Positions 53,510 through 63,781 of a stretch of DNA of 64,000 bases are shown here, one piece after another. Source of the DNA: Marchantia polymorpha subsp. ruderalis (taxonomy: Eukaryota; Streptophyta; Marchantiopsida; Marchantiales; Marchantiaceae). The notes below the pieces were generated by a model that worked only from the letters and a program-made list of their open reading frames with translations, was not told the DNA's origin and did not search any database. The position numbers and the translations under genes were made by a program. Positions within the stretch are counted from its first letter, which is position 1. Each line of letters starts with the position of its first letter. The stretch covers positions 19,904,501 to 19,968,500 of the forward strand of contig AP031353.1 of assembly GCA_037833965.1 (NCBI GenBank), given 5' to 3'.

Positions 53510-54247
53510 ATGGCATCTCAAGACAATTTCATACTCAATCTGTTGCAAACGGTTTTGGAAGAGTTGAAAGTACTACGTGCAGAGTTCAAGGTACAGAGCT
53601 CTACTTTAATTGCAGCTCAATATGAAATTAGAGAGTTGAAGCTCTCTCAAAAGAGTTTCGAGAAGATTATGGTTGATATTTCAGAACACGTAGAGGATAT
53701 CCAGGAGAAAGTTGGTTCTCAAGCTTCCACTGCTGCTACTCCTAGATTGCATGAAGTGGTTGAAAGTCTAGAGGTGAAGATGAAATCTTATGCAGAAGCC
53801 ACCAAGTCTGCTCATATCTCTTTCTGTCAAGAGCAAGAGATTGAAAAGACTAATCAATTTGCTCGTAGAAAGAATGTGAGAATTTCTGGTCTACCTGAAT
53901 CTGAGAAGGAAGAGGTGAAGTGTGTTGTCACCAAGTTTTTAGCTGAAACACTTGATGTTCCTAATGCGGATGTGGCTCAAGCTTTTCGCATTGGAACCAT
54001 AGGAACTCAACCTCGAGCCATCATAGTTAAGTTCAATGACCAAACTCAACGTGATACAGCTTTAGCCAACAAAGCTGTACTCAAAGGACGTAGGATTTGG
54101 TTAGATCCCGATCTCACACCTCTACAAGTAGAGGCAAGGAGAAAGGAGCTTGCAAAAGTCAAAGAAGCTCAAGATGCTGGATTTTTTGCTTATCTTCGTG
54201 ATGGACAAGCAATTGTCACTCAAAGGAAGAGACAATCATCCACATAG
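53510..54247 (+). CDS. N26 ORF1 (family B L1-type RNA-binding protein)
   Basis: 245 aa from MASQDNFIL. Coiled coil (~5-70: LLQTVLEELKVLRAEFKVQ..., SFEKIMVDISEHVEDIQEKV), RRM-like core (KNVRISGLPE, AQAFRIGTIG, PRAIIVKFNDQ), basic C-terminal domain. The frame is open upstream into the monomer (an ATG at 53405), but the family A start aligns with 53510, so I chose that. Ends TAG-CAA-TCC, in frame with ORF2. Confidence 0.93.
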   Translation: MASQDNFILNLLQTVLEELKVLRAEFKVQSSTLIAAQYEIRELKLSQKSFEKIMVDISEHVEDIQEKVGSQASTAATPRLHEVVESLEVKMKSYAEATKSAHISFCQEQEIEKTNQFARRKNVRISGLPESEKEEVKCVVTKFLAETLDVPNADVAQAFRIGTIGTQPRAIIVKFNDQTQRDTALANKAVLKGRRIWLDPDLTPLQVEARRKELAKVKEAQDAGFFAYLRDGQAIVTQRKRQSST

Positions 54248-54253
54248 CAATCC
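54245..54253 (+). promoter_or_regulatory. Candidate leaky stop TAG-CAA-TCC (family B)
   Basis: Identical nine bases to the family A junction at 16200, with ORF2 in the same frame and its first ATG 24 bp after the stop. Retained although the surrounding codons differ between families. Confidence 0.5.
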
Positions 54254-54271
54254 AAGAGCTTGAGGGTGTTA

Positions 54272-57200
54272 ATGTGGAATATTAGAGGTCTTTCTACAAC
54301 CAAGTATGTGAGTGCTAATCCGATTTGGAAGATGGCGGACATCATCAACATTGTGGAGACGTGGGAACATGAGAGCAACACTATTGGAGAGATACCAGGG
54401 TTTACTTTGGTGGGATCCACTTGGAATCAGAGAAGTCAACGAGCTGGAAGGGGCTATGGCGGTATTGCTACTTTCATCAGATCTCAATTTCTACCTTTGA
54501 TACATTTAGAAGGTCAGGATATTGGAGGTCAATATCATTGGCTTCGTCTTGGTTTGGTTGGAGGATCTTATAGTTATTTGGCTGTTTGTTACTTTGCACC
54601 ATTGTCCATGCCTATCTACTCCACACGCACTTGCAATCGGAGTCAACCATTCCATCGACTTATAGGAGATGTTCTCAATTATCAGAGCAAAGGTGAAGTT
54701 TTTCTGGTTGGAGATTTCAATGCTCGAATAGGTTGTGCACAATTTACTCAAGTTGGTGATCTCTTGAGTTCTCCCTCCTTTGAAGAACTTGAAGATAGTA
54801 TGTGGTGTAGAAAGTCTTCTGATATTTATACAAATCCTTTGACAGAACACTTTCTAACCTTTGGAGCCACATGTAATTTGAAAGTTCTCAACGGTATCTC
54901 TCTCTTTCCCAACTCCCTTTCCAATACGTGCTTTTCTCCTACAGGTGTTAGCACCATTGATTATCTTCTATCTTCAGCCACTCATAGCTCTTTTATTTCG
55001 AAATTTGATATTCTAGAACCTCAGCCAGAGTCAGATCATGCACCTCTCTTATTTACTCTCTTGTTATCAAAAACAATCCCTCTCTCTCCATGCCATTCTG
55101 TTTTAGCTTCTCCCAAGTTTCGTTTAGATCCTAGTAAGAAAGAGTTGTACATGTTACATTTTCAAAACCTTTTGACTCACACTTCATGGAGCCTTGATCC
55201 ACATACAGCGAGTGGGCAATTAATAGAGTTGCTCAAAGACACTGCTTCTAAGTTCTTTTTGCGGCACAAGGATCGAAGAGCTAGGGGGCTTCCTTGCAAT
55301 GGATGGTTTGACTTGGATTGTAAGCAAGCGAGGATGAGATCAGTTGACAAGTCTTTGGATTTCCAAAGTCGGCTTACCTTGACAAGGCTTTACAAAGACT
55401 TGGTGAAGTCTAAAAAAAGAGCTTTTTTGAGGACGAAGCAGGAATCCTTGACAAAGGAGTTGATGGAGAATCCCAAATCCTTTTGGAGACGGTTAGCTGT
55501 AAGGTCTTCAAAACCTACTCTTGATCCCAAGAGTTTGATTGACTTTGCTGAAAAGCTTTATTTCTTTCCCAACGCCGCATCAATGCCTTGTTGTGAAGGA
55601 ACATCAGGCTTATTTTCTGAATCAGAGGTGATGACTCAAGTTAGAAAATTAGCAAATGGTAAATCGGAGGATTTGGATGGTCTCTCTATTGAACTTTTGA
55701 AGTGGGGAGGAGATCTTATTGGACCGAGACTCACCAAAGCGTTAGAGAATGCAGCTATGTATGGTTTTCCTTCAGCTTGGTCATTACGGAAGATTGTGCC
55801 TATTCACAAGTCAGGAAGGAAGGACTTGGTGACAAACTATCGCACTATCATGGTGGGTAGTGTTTTTGCCAAGTTGTTTGGCAAATTGGTGGAGTCAAAG
55901 TTGAGCACATGGACTGAATCTCACCGAAAGAGAGCGCGGTTTCAAGCAGGCTTTCGCCCCACATACAACACCATTGACCATATCTTGGCTTTGCGTGTTT
56001 TATGGGAGAAGTCGAAGGGCAATGGCAAAGCTTTGTTTTGCGCCTTCATTGATTTTAAGAAAGCTTTTGACACCGTACCTCGTGAGCTATTATGGGAAAG
56101 GCTGCAAGTCATTGGAGTACCATCAGATCTTCTAGCAGCTGTGGCCACGCTTTACCAATCTGTTCGAGCCAAGATCAACACTTCTCAAACTGAAGAGGTT
56201 TTGAGTACCATTGGAGTGATTCAAGGTTGTCCTCTCTCTCCTACTCTATTTGGAGTTTTTATAGATGATATCGAAGAGTGGTTGGAGGCATGTGATAGTG
56301 AAGGTGTCAAGCTTGGAAACTTTGTTATCAAAGCTCTCTTGTATGCAGATGATATCATATTACTAGCACGTGATGCAATTAGTTTACAGAAACACCTATA
56401 CACTTTGGCTAGCTTTTGTACCCAGAATCAGATGGAGGTAAATATAGAGAAGTCCAAAGTCATGATAGTGGGCACTAGATCCAAGTTTTCCTTCTATTAC
56501 CAGGATCTACAATTAGAAGAGCTGAAGAGTTATAAATATCTAGGCATTGATTTTTCTAATGATTATAGTTGGGCACTTTGTGTGCAAAAGAGAGTAGAAG
56601 GTGGTTACAAAGCTCTATATTCATTGCTAAATCGGTGTAGAAGGGCTCATCTTGTGTCTTGGAGTCTTAGGAAATTTTTATTTAGAAGCTTAGTGTTGCC
56701 GGTAGTATTGTATGGAACCCAAGTGTGGGGTCCTGGTTGTAAGAAGACAGGATGGGAGCGTGTGGAGAGGGTGCAGAAGATATTTCTACAAGAAGAATTG
56801 GGTGTGAGAAACCAAACCTCATATGCTATTCTTCTTGCGGAAACAGGTTGTTTACCTCTAGAGGCTGAAGCTCTATACTTGACCATCACTTACATCACAA
56901 GGGTGAGATCTCTTGATGCTTCTCGCCTTCCTCCTCAGGCTTTGAGTGCCACACGTGCCAAAGGATGGTTAGCGGATGTGATAACTTGGTCTTTGAGGTG
57001 GAATGTGACGGAACGCGATTGGGACCTACAACCTATAGCACTACGTGAACGTCTAAAGGAGGAGTTTCTGAACATTATTTGGAGCAAGCGCGGCACCAAG
57101 ATGCAGTTTTATCAACTTCATGTGAATCCTATGCTTGTTTATTGTGAACAGGATTACCTACTTGCAGGAATCTCTACGTCCTTACGTCATCTTATTGCTA

Positions 57201-57472
57201 GGCATAGAACCGGATCTCATAGGCTAGGAATTGAGGAAGGACGTTGGCTTAATATTGATAGGAGTCAACGTATTTGTAGGCTATGTGATGGAAGAGAAGT
57301 TGAGGATGAAGAGCATGTATTTCTTACTTGTACTAGATATGCAGAGATTAGAGTGACTCATAATATAGATGTAGAGAATTTTTATTCTTTGTTACAGTTA
57401 GTTCCTTTTGATTTAGGTTGTTATATTAGGGACATTATTAGTTATCGTTCTAGTGCTCTTGGCACTAGCTAG
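54272..57472 (+). CDS. N26 ORF2 (family B APE endonuclease / reverse transcriptase)
   Basis: 1066 aa, intact. Endonuclease motifs MWNIRGLS, VETW, YFAPLS, GDFNAR, STIDYLL, SDHAPLL lie in the first ~260 residues. RT motifs FIDFKKAFD, GVIQGCPLSP, ALLYADDIILLA follow at ~590-700, then YKYLGIDFSNDYSW and knuckle CRLCDGREVEDEEHVFLTC near residue 1000. Same layout as N10 ORF2 with many scattered substitutions; the C-terminal ~40 residues (THNIDVENFYSLLQLVPFD) differ most. Expected to carry out target-primed reverse transcription. Confidence 0.95.
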   Translation: MWNIRGLSTTKYVSANPIWKMADIINIVETWEHESNTIGEIPGFTLVGSTWNQRSQRAGRGYGGIATFIRSQFLPLIHLEGQDIGGQYHWLRLGLVGGSYSYLAVCYFAPLSMPIYSTRTCNRSQPFHRLIGDVLNYQSKGEVFLVGDFNARIGCAQFTQVGDLLSSPSFEELEDSMWCRKSSDIYTNPLTEHFLTFGATCNLKVLNGISLFPNSLSNTCFSPTGVSTIDYLLSSATHSSFISKFDILEPQPESDHAPLLFTLLLSKTIPLSPCHSVLASPKFRLDPSKKELYMLHFQNLLTHTSWSLDPHTASGQLIELLKDTASKFFLRHKDRRARGLPCNGWFDLDCKQARMRSVDKSLDFQSRLTLTRLYKDLVKSKKRAFLRTKQESLTKELMENPKSFWRRLAVRSSKPTLDPKSLIDFAEKLYFFPNAASMPCCEGTSGLFSESEVMTQVRKLANGKSEDLDGLSIELLKWGGDLIGPRLTKALENAAMYGFPSAWSLRKIVPIHKSGRKDLVTNYRTIMVGSVFAKLFGKLVESKLSTWTESHRKRARFQAGFRPTYNTIDHILALRVLWEKSKGNGKALFCAFIDFKKAFDTVPRELLWERLQVIGVPSDLLAAVATLYQSVRAKINTSQTEEVLSTIGVIQGCPLSPTLFGVFIDDIEEWLEACDSEGVKLGNFVIKALLYADDIILLARDAISLQKHLYTLASFCTQNQMEVNIEKSKVMIVGTRSKFSFYYQDLQLEELKSYKYLGIDFSNDYSWALCVQKRVEGGYKALYSLLNRCRRAHLVSWSLRKFLFRSLVLPVVLYGTQVWGPGCKKTGWERVERVQKIFLQEELGVRNQTSYAILLAETGCLPLEAEALYLTITYITRVRSLDASRLPPQALSATRAKGWLADVITWSLRWNVTERDWDLQPIALRERLKEEFLNIIWSKRGTKMQFYQLHVNPMLVYCEQDYLLAGISTSLRHLIARHRTGSHRLGIEEGRWLNIDRSQRICRLCDGREVEDEEHVFLTCTRYAEIRVTHNIDVENFYSLLQLVPFDLGCYIRDIISYRSSALGTS

Positions 57473-57592
57473 GGTTTGGCCTTTGGGGTCTCTTCCCTTG
57501 TTTGTGGCTGTCGCTTGTATTGTGTTTTTCAGCCTTTTGACCCTTTGGGTCCCCCGGGCTTGATCTATTACCATTTACCATTTACCATTTAC
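57473..57592 (+). promoter_or_regulatory. N26 3'UTR, hairpin and heptamer tail (family B)
   Basis: The first ~50 bp (GGTTTGGCCTTTGGGG...) are B-specific. From TGTATTGTGTTTTTCAGCC onward it matches A/C: GACCCTTTGGGTC hairpin, CGGGCTTGATC, then a tail starting TATTACCA (one T less than A). The conserved part defines the likely RT-binding and priming module. Confidence 0.75.
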
Positions 57593-58889
57593 CATCAAGA
57601 GATCTCACTCTTTTGACGTAAGTGATAGTCAAAAAGAGAGCTTCAGCCTCAAGAGGTAGACAACCTGTTTCCGCAAGAAGAATTGCATAAGAAGTTTGGG
57701 TCCTCACACCCAATTCTTCTTGTAAGAAGATCTTTTGCACCCTCTCCAAACGCTGCCAACCTGTCTTCTTACAACCAGGACCCCACACTTGTGTTCCATA
57801 TAAGATAACGGGAAACACTAAGCTCCTGAATAAGAATTTCCTAAGACTCCAAGACACTAGATGAGCTCCTCTACATCTATTTAGCAATGAATATAGAGCT
57901 TTGAAACCAGCTTCTACCCTCTTTTGCACACAAAGTGCCCAACTATAATCAGATGAGAAATCAATGCCCAAATATTTGTAACTTTTCACTTGTTCCAACT
58001 CTAATCCTTTGTAACAGAAAGAGAGCTTGGATCTAGTGCCCACAAGAATGACTTTGGACTTCTCCAAATTGACTTCCATCTGATTTTGAGTACAAAAGCT
58101 AGCCAAAGTGTCGAGGTGTTTCTGTAAACTAGTGGCATCACGTGCTAGTAATATGACATCATCTGCATACAAAAGAGCTTTGATGACAAAGCCTCCAAGT
58201 TTAACACCTTCGTTATCACAATCCTCCAACCACCTTTCTATATCATCTATGAAAACTCCAAAGAGAGTGGGAGAGAGAGGACAACCTTGAATGACTCCAA
58301 TGGTGCTGATAATCTCTTCGGTTTGAGAAGTGTTGATCTTGGCCCGAACTGAGTGGTATAATGCAGCCACCGCTGCCAAGAGATCTGATGGTACTCCAAT
58401 GGCTTGCAATCTTTGCCATAAAAGCTGACGAGGTACTGTGTCAAAAGCTTTCTTGAAATCAATGAAGGCACAAAACAAAGCTTTTCCATTACCCTTGGAT
58501 TTCTCCCATAAAACACGTAAAACCAAGATATGGTCTATAGTGTTGAATGTAGGACGAAAACCAGCTTGGAACCGCGCTCTCTTCTGACAAGATTCAGCCC
58601 ATGTGCTCAACTTTGACTCCACCAATTTGCCAAATAACTTGGCAAAAATACTACCCACCATGATAGTGCGATAGTTTGTCACCAAGGCCTTGCTCCCAGA
58701 TTTGTGAATAGGAACAATCTTCCGTAGAGACCAAGATGAAGGAAAGCCATGAATAGCAGCATCCTCTAACACTTTCGTGAGTATAGGTTCAATAGCATCT
58801 CCTCCCCACTTGAGAAGTTCAATGGAAAGCCCATCCAAATCCTCACATTTACCATTTGCCAATTGTCTGAGTTGAGTCATCACTTCAAC
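57593..58889 (-). pseudogene. N25 ORF2, RT part
   Basis: Minus-strand family A RT from MTQLRQLANGKCEDLDG through FIDFKKAFD, QGCPLSP and YADD to VKRVRSLD, open over 430 codons. Endonuclease is missing by truncation. G-to-E (DAIEPIL) and E-to-Q (PRQLLW) changes are copy-specific. Confidence 0.92.
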
Positions 58890-59138
58890 TTAAGTTTGTA
58901 GATCAAGCTCAACGTGATATGGCTTTAGCTAACAAGGCCATTCTCAAGGGACGGAGGATTTGGTTAGATCCAGATCTTACACCTCTTCAAGTTGAAGCAA
59001 GGAGGAAGGAGCTTGCAAAAGTCAAAGAAGCTCAAGATGCAGGTTTTGTTGCTTATCTACGTGATAGTCAAGCTATTATCACCAAGAGGAGGAGACAATC
59101 ATCAACCTAGCAATCCAAGAGATTGAGGGTGTTGATGT
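58890..59138 (+). pseudogene. N24 ORF1, C-terminal part, and ORF1/ORF2 border
   Basis: Completes N24 ORF1 (KFVDQAQRDMALANKAILKG... to RRRQSST-TAG at 59108-59110), then CAATCC and the ORF2 ATG at 59135, where N27 interrupts within ATGT. Confidence 0.9.
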
Positions 59139-59322
59139 AAATGGTAAATGGTAAATAGATCAAGCCCGTGGGACCCAAAGGGTCAAAAGGCTAAAAAACA
59201 CAATACAAACAATCCAACTCCAAACTAGGAGAGAACCAAAAGAACCCCCTAGCTAGTGCCCAAAGCACTAGAACGGTAACTAATAATATCTCTAATGTAA
59301 CAACCTAAATCATAAGCCTCTT
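59139..59322 (-). mobile_element. N27: ~180-bp 3'-end LINE insertion on the N24 ORF2 start codon
   Basis: Minus strand: tail, hairpin, 3'UTR and the last ~25 codons. The duplicated target ATGT (59135-59138, 59323-59326) contains the ORF2 start codon, so an ATG survives on the right. Six extra bases CCTCTT at 59317-59322 make CCTCTTATGT pair with ACATAAGAGG downstream, as if copied by fold-back. Confidence 0.9.
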
Positions 59323-60432
59323 ATGTGGAACATAAGAGGCCTATCTACGACTAAGTATGTGAGTGCACATCCGATTTGGAAGATGGCGGACATCCTCAAC
59401 ATTGTTGAGACTTGGGAGCATGAAAGTAATGTTATTGGAGAGATACAAGGGTTTACTCTGGTGGGATCTACTTGGAACCATAGAAATCGACGAGCAGGAA
59501 GAGGCTTTGGAGGCATTGCTACTCTCATCAGATCTGAACTTCTTCCTATGATACATTTGGAAAGCCAAGATATTGGGAAACAATATCATTGGCTTCGTCT
59601 TGGATCGATTGGAGGATCTTACAGTTATTTGGCAGTTTGTTACTTTGCACCATTATCCATGCAGATCTACTCCACAAGCACTTGCAATCGAAGTCAACCA
59701 TTCCATCGGCTCATAGGAGATGTTCTCAAATATCAAGACAAAGGTGAAGTTTTTCTTGTTGGAGACTTCAATGCCCGCATATGTTCCGCTCAATTTACAC
59801 AATTTGATAGTTCCTTGTCTTCTCACTCTTTTGAAGAAAGTAAAGATAGTTTGTGGTCTAGAGTCTCTTGTGATCCTTGTACAAATGATTTGACTGAGCA
59901 TTTCTTGACTTTTGGAGCCACTTGTAATCTGAAAGTTCTTAATGGTGTTTCTTTCTTTCCCAACTCTCACTCCAATACATGTTTTTCCTCTACTGGTGTT
60001 AGCTCTATAGATTATCTTTTGTCCTCTGCCACTAATAGTTCATTTATCTCAGCGTTTGATATTCTAGAGCCTCAACCAGAATCAGATCATACACCTCTTT
60101 TATTTACACTTTTGTTGTCAACATCAATCCCTCTCCTTCCCCCAAGTTTTGTTCTACTTCCCCCAAGTTTTGTTTAGATGCTAGTAAGAAGCAACTTTAT
60201 AGTGAACATTTCCAAGACCTCTTGACTTGTACTACTTGGAGCCTTGATCCACATACATCTAGTTTGCAAATAACTGAGTTGCTCCAAAACTCTGCTTCTA
60301 AGTTCTTTTTGAGACATAAGACCAGGAGAGCTAGAGGTCTTCCTTGCAATGGATGGTTTGACTCTGATTGCAAGCAAGCGAGGGCGAGATCACTTGATAA
60401 ATCCTTGGATCTTCACAATCGGTTGATTATGA
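59323..60432 (+). pseudogene. N24 ORF2, endonuclease part
   Basis: MWNIRGLSTTKY to SDHTPLL is open; then ~18 bp (CTACATGTCACTATGTTT in sisters) are replaced by a 17-bp copy of nearby TTCCCCCAAGTTTTGTT, shifting frame so that translation stops at 60177. Linker sequence continues to NRLIMT, where N28 begins. R-to-C in NARICSAQ. Confidence 0.92.
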
Positions 60433-60433
60433 C

Positions 60434-60945
60434 GATTAGCTACACCATCGTCAAAACCTTCTCTTGATTCCGAGTCTTTGGTAGCTTTTGCCGAAAAGCT
60501 CTTTTTCTTTCCAGAAGCCACATCTATGCCATATTGCGAAGCAACACCTGGATTATTTCCGGAAATAGAGGTGATGACTATTCTCCGAAAATTAGCAAAT
60601 GGCAAATGTGAGGATTTAGATGGCTTGTCCATTGAACTTATCAAGTGGGAAGGAGATTGTATTGGACCGGTTCTCACTAAGCTTTTGGAAGATGCTATGG
60701 TTCATGGTTTTCCATCAACTTGGTCCATGCGGAAGATTGTTCCTATTCATAAATCAGGAAGGAAGGACGTGGTGACAAACTATCGCACCATCATGGTTGG
60801 TAGTGTTTTTGCCAAGTTGTTTGGGAAGTTGGTAGAATTGAAGTTGAGCACATGGACAGAGGATTTTCAGAAGAGAGCAAAGGCCCAAGCCGGTTTTCGT
60901 CCTACATACAACACTATTGACCATATTTTGGCATTACGTGTTTTA
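60434..60945 (+). pseudogene. N28 ORF2 fragment, part 1
   Basis: Family C, from the linker (LVAFAEKLFFFPEATSM) through the RT fingers (NYRTIMVGSVFAKLFGKLVE) to NTIDHILALRVL. Copy-specific changes EIEVMT and KWEGD. Continues at 63357. Confidence 0.9.
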
Positions 60946-63356
60946 CTTGTACTACTTGGAGCCTTGATCCACATACATCTAGTTTGCAACTAACTGAGTT
61001 GCTCCAAAACTCTGCTTCTAAGTTCTTTTTGAGACATAAGACCAAGAGAGCTAGAGGTCTTCCTTGCAATGGATGGTTTGACTTTGATTGCAAGCAAGCG
61101 AGGGCGAGATCACTTGATAAATCCTTGGATCTTCACAATCGGTTGATTATGACAAGACTTTACAAAGACTTGGTGAAGTCCAAGAAACGAGCATTTTTGA
61201 GGCAGAAGCAAGAGTGCTTGACAAAGGAGCTCTTGGAGAATCCCAAATCCTTTTGGAGGCGGTTGGCAGTACGATCTTCTAAACCTACTCTTGATCCCAA
61301 GTCTTTGATTTCTTTTGCTGAAAAGCTTTATTTCTTTCCCAATGTTGCATCTATGCCACATTGTGAAGGAAATCCAGGCTTATTTTCAGAAGTTGAAGTG
61401 ATGACTCAACTCAGACAATTGGCAAATGGTAAATGTGAGGATTTGGATGGGCTTTCCATTGAACTTCTCAAGTGGGGAGGAGATGCTATTGGACCTATAC
61501 TCACGAAAGTGTTAGAGGATGCTGCTATTCATGGCTTTCCTTCATCTTGGTCTCTACGGAAGATTGTTCCTATTCACAAATCTGGGAGCAAGGCCTTGGT
61601 GACAAACTATCGCACTATCATGGTGGGTAGTATTTTTGCCAAGTTATTTGGCAAATTAGTGGAGTCAAAGTTGAGCACATGGGCTGAATCTTGTCAGAAG
61701 AGAGCGCGGTTCCAAGCTGGTTTTCGTCCTACATTCAACACTATAGACCATATCTTGGTTTTACGTGTTCTATGGGAGAAATCCAAGGGTAATGGAAAAG
61801 CTTTGTTTTGTGCCTTCATTGATTTCAAGAAAGCTTTTGACACAGTACCTCGTGAGCTTTTATGGCAAAGATTGCAAACCATTGGAGTACCATCAGATCT
61901 CTTGGCAGCGGTGGCTGCATTATACCACTCAGTTCGGGCCAAGATCAACACTTCTCAAACCGAAGAGATTATCAGCACCATTGGAGTCATTCAAGGTTGT
62001 CCTCTCTCTCCCACTCTCTTTGGAGTTTTCATAGATGATATAGAAAGGTGGTTGGAGGATTGTGATAGCGAAGGTGTTAAACTTGGAGGCTTTGTCATCA
62101 AAGCTCTTTTGTATGCAGATGATGTCATATTACTAGCACGTGATGCCACTAGTTTACAGAAACACCTCGACACTTTGGCTAGCTTTTGTACTCAAAATCA
62201 GATGGAAGTCAATTTGGAGAAGTCCAAAGTCATTCTTGTGGGCACTAGATCCAAGCTCTCTTTCTGTTACAAAGGATTAGAGTTGGAACAAGTGAAAAGT
62301 TACAAATATTTGGGCATTGATTTCTCATCTGATTATAGTTGGGCACTTTGTGTGCAAAAGAGGGTAGAAGCTGGTTTCAAAGCTCTATATTCATTGCTAA
62401 ATAGATGTAGAGGAGCTCATCTAGTGTCTTGGAGTCTTAGGAAATTCTTATTCAAGAGCTTAGTGTTTCCCGTTATCTTATATGGAACACAAGTGTGGGG
62501 TCCTGGTTGTAAGAAGACAGGTTGGCAGCGTTTGGAGAGGGTGCAAAAGATCTTCTTACAAGAAGAATTGGGTGTGAGGACCCAAACTTCTTATGCAATT
62601 CTTCTTGCGGAAACAGGTTGTCTACCTCTTGAGGCTGAAGCTCTCTTTTTGACTATCACTTACGTCAAAAGAGTGAGATCTCTTGATGCTTCTCGACTTC
62701 CTCTTGAAGCTATGCATGCCACACGTCCCAAGGGTTGGTTTGCAGATGTGGTGACTTGGTCTTTGAGGTGGAATGTGACGGAACTCGATTGGAATTTGCA
62801 ACCTATTGCACTACGCGAGCGTATAAAGGAGGAATTTCTCAGCATTATGTGGAGCACACGAGGCACCAAGATGCAGTTTTATCAACTTCATGTGAATCCT
62901 ATGCTTATTTATTGTGAGCAAGGATACTTACTTGCAGGGATATCTACTTCTTTACGTCATATTATTGCTAGACATAGAACTGGATCTCATAGTCTTGGGA
63001 TTGAAGAAGTGCGTTGGTTGAACATTGATAGGAGTGAACGTATTTGTAGGCTATGTGATGGAAGAAAAGTTGAGGATGAAGAGCATGTATTTCTTACTTG
63101 TTCTTGGTATGTAGAGATTCGAGGGGCGCATAAAGTTGATGTCGAGAATTTCTTTTCTCTGCTTCAACTCGAGCCTTATGATTTAGGTTGTTACATTAGA
63201 GATATTATTAGTTACCGTTCTAGTGCTTTGGGCACTAGCTAGGGGGTTCTTTTGGTTCTCTCCTAGTTTGGAGTTGAATTGTTTGTATTGTGTTTTTTAG
63301 CCTTTTGACCCTTTGGGTCCCACGGGCTTGATCTATTTACCATTTACCATTTACCA
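60946..63356 (+). mobile_element. N29: 5'-truncated family A LINE in N28
   Basis: TSD TTTTA (60941-60945, 63357-63361). From CTTWSLDPHTSS (linker) through complete RT and knuckle, 3'UTR, hairpin and three heptamers. Confidence 0.93.
60948..63242 (+). pseudogene. N29 ORF2, RT and knuckle, open but lacking endonuclease
   Basis: About 764 open codons with FIDFKKAFD, GVIQGCPLSP, YADD and CRLCDGRKVEDEEH...C. Truncation removed the whole endonuclease. Changes near the end (EEVRWLN, CSWYVEI, RGAHKV) are partly shared with N20 (RGAHKV), suggesting a sub-lineage. Confidence 0.92.
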
Positions 63357-63781
63357 TTTTATGGGAGAAATCCAAGGGCAATGGGAAAGCTTTATTTTGT
63401 GCCTTCATCGATTTGAAGAAAGCTTTTGATACTGTTCCTCGAAAGCTTTTATGGGAAAGACTACAAGACATTGGAGTACCGGCTAATCTACTCGGAGCTG
63501 TGGCCACTTTATACACTTCAGTTCGAGCTAAGATTGATGCCTCTCAGCCTCAAGAGATCTCGAGCACCATTGGAGTTATTCAAGGTTGTACTCTCTCTCC
63601 TACTCTATTCGGAATATTCATAGATGATATAGAAAGGTGGTTGGATGATTGTGAGAGTGAAGGAGTCAAACTTGGAGACTTTGTGATCAAAGCTCTTTTG
63701 TATGCAGATGATATCATATTACTAGCACGTGATGCAATTAGTTTACAGAAACACCTTGATACTTTGGCTAGCTTTTGTACT
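63357..63781 (+). pseudogene. N28 ORF2 fragment, part 2
   Basis: Family C RT from LWEKSKGNGKALF through FIDLKKAFD, GVIQGCTLSP and ALLYADDIILLA to LASFCT, cut by N30. The P-to-T change in motif B matches the one in N5, though the families differ. Confidence 0.9.

Larger units (their letters stand above)
50456..57592 (+). mobile_element. N26: full-length family B LINE with both ORFs open
   Basis: The longest element here (7.1 kb): eight-plus 5' monomers, ORF1, ORF2, B-type 3'UTR, hairpin and four tail heptamers. No TSD is visible; N25 reads GTCGAGA on the left and CATCAAGAG on the right, so a few host bases (about AGC) were lost. With no stop or frameshift in either ORF, it is the best candidate for a recently active copy. 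Confidence 0.95.
49794..58889 (-). mobile_element. N25: 5'-truncated family A LINE hosting N26
   Basis: Minus strand, TSD TTAA (49790-49793, 58890-58893). Own parts are 49794-50455 and 57593-58889: tail, 3'UTR and ORF2 back to the RT fingers (VEVMTQLRQLANG). A short target deletion instead of a duplication marks the N26 join. Confidence 0.92.
48813..60432 (+). mobile_element. N24: full-length family A LINE hosting N25 and N27, cut by N28
   Basis: Own parts are 48813-49793, 58890-59138 and 59323-60432; the 3' end lies beyond the window. TTAA flanks N25 and ATGT flanks N27. Has ~2.7 monomers, an ORF1 split by N25 and an ORF2 start retained after N27. Confidence 0.9.
60431..63781 (+). mobile_element. 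N28: 5'-truncated family C LINE in N24, hosting N29
   Basis: Own parts are 60431-60945 and 63357-63781; GAC at the left junction is shared with N24. Starts at RLATPSSKPSLDSE. Interrupted by N29 (TSD TTTTA) and then by N30, so its 3' end is not seen. Its RT motif B reads QGCTLSP. Confidence 0.9.

Noticed and set aside
50392-53548. Repeated 108-125 aa ORFs on the minus strand of the family B array.
   Set aside because: They arise from repeating one 348/362-bp unit, overlap in two frames and end in each unit; no protein features.
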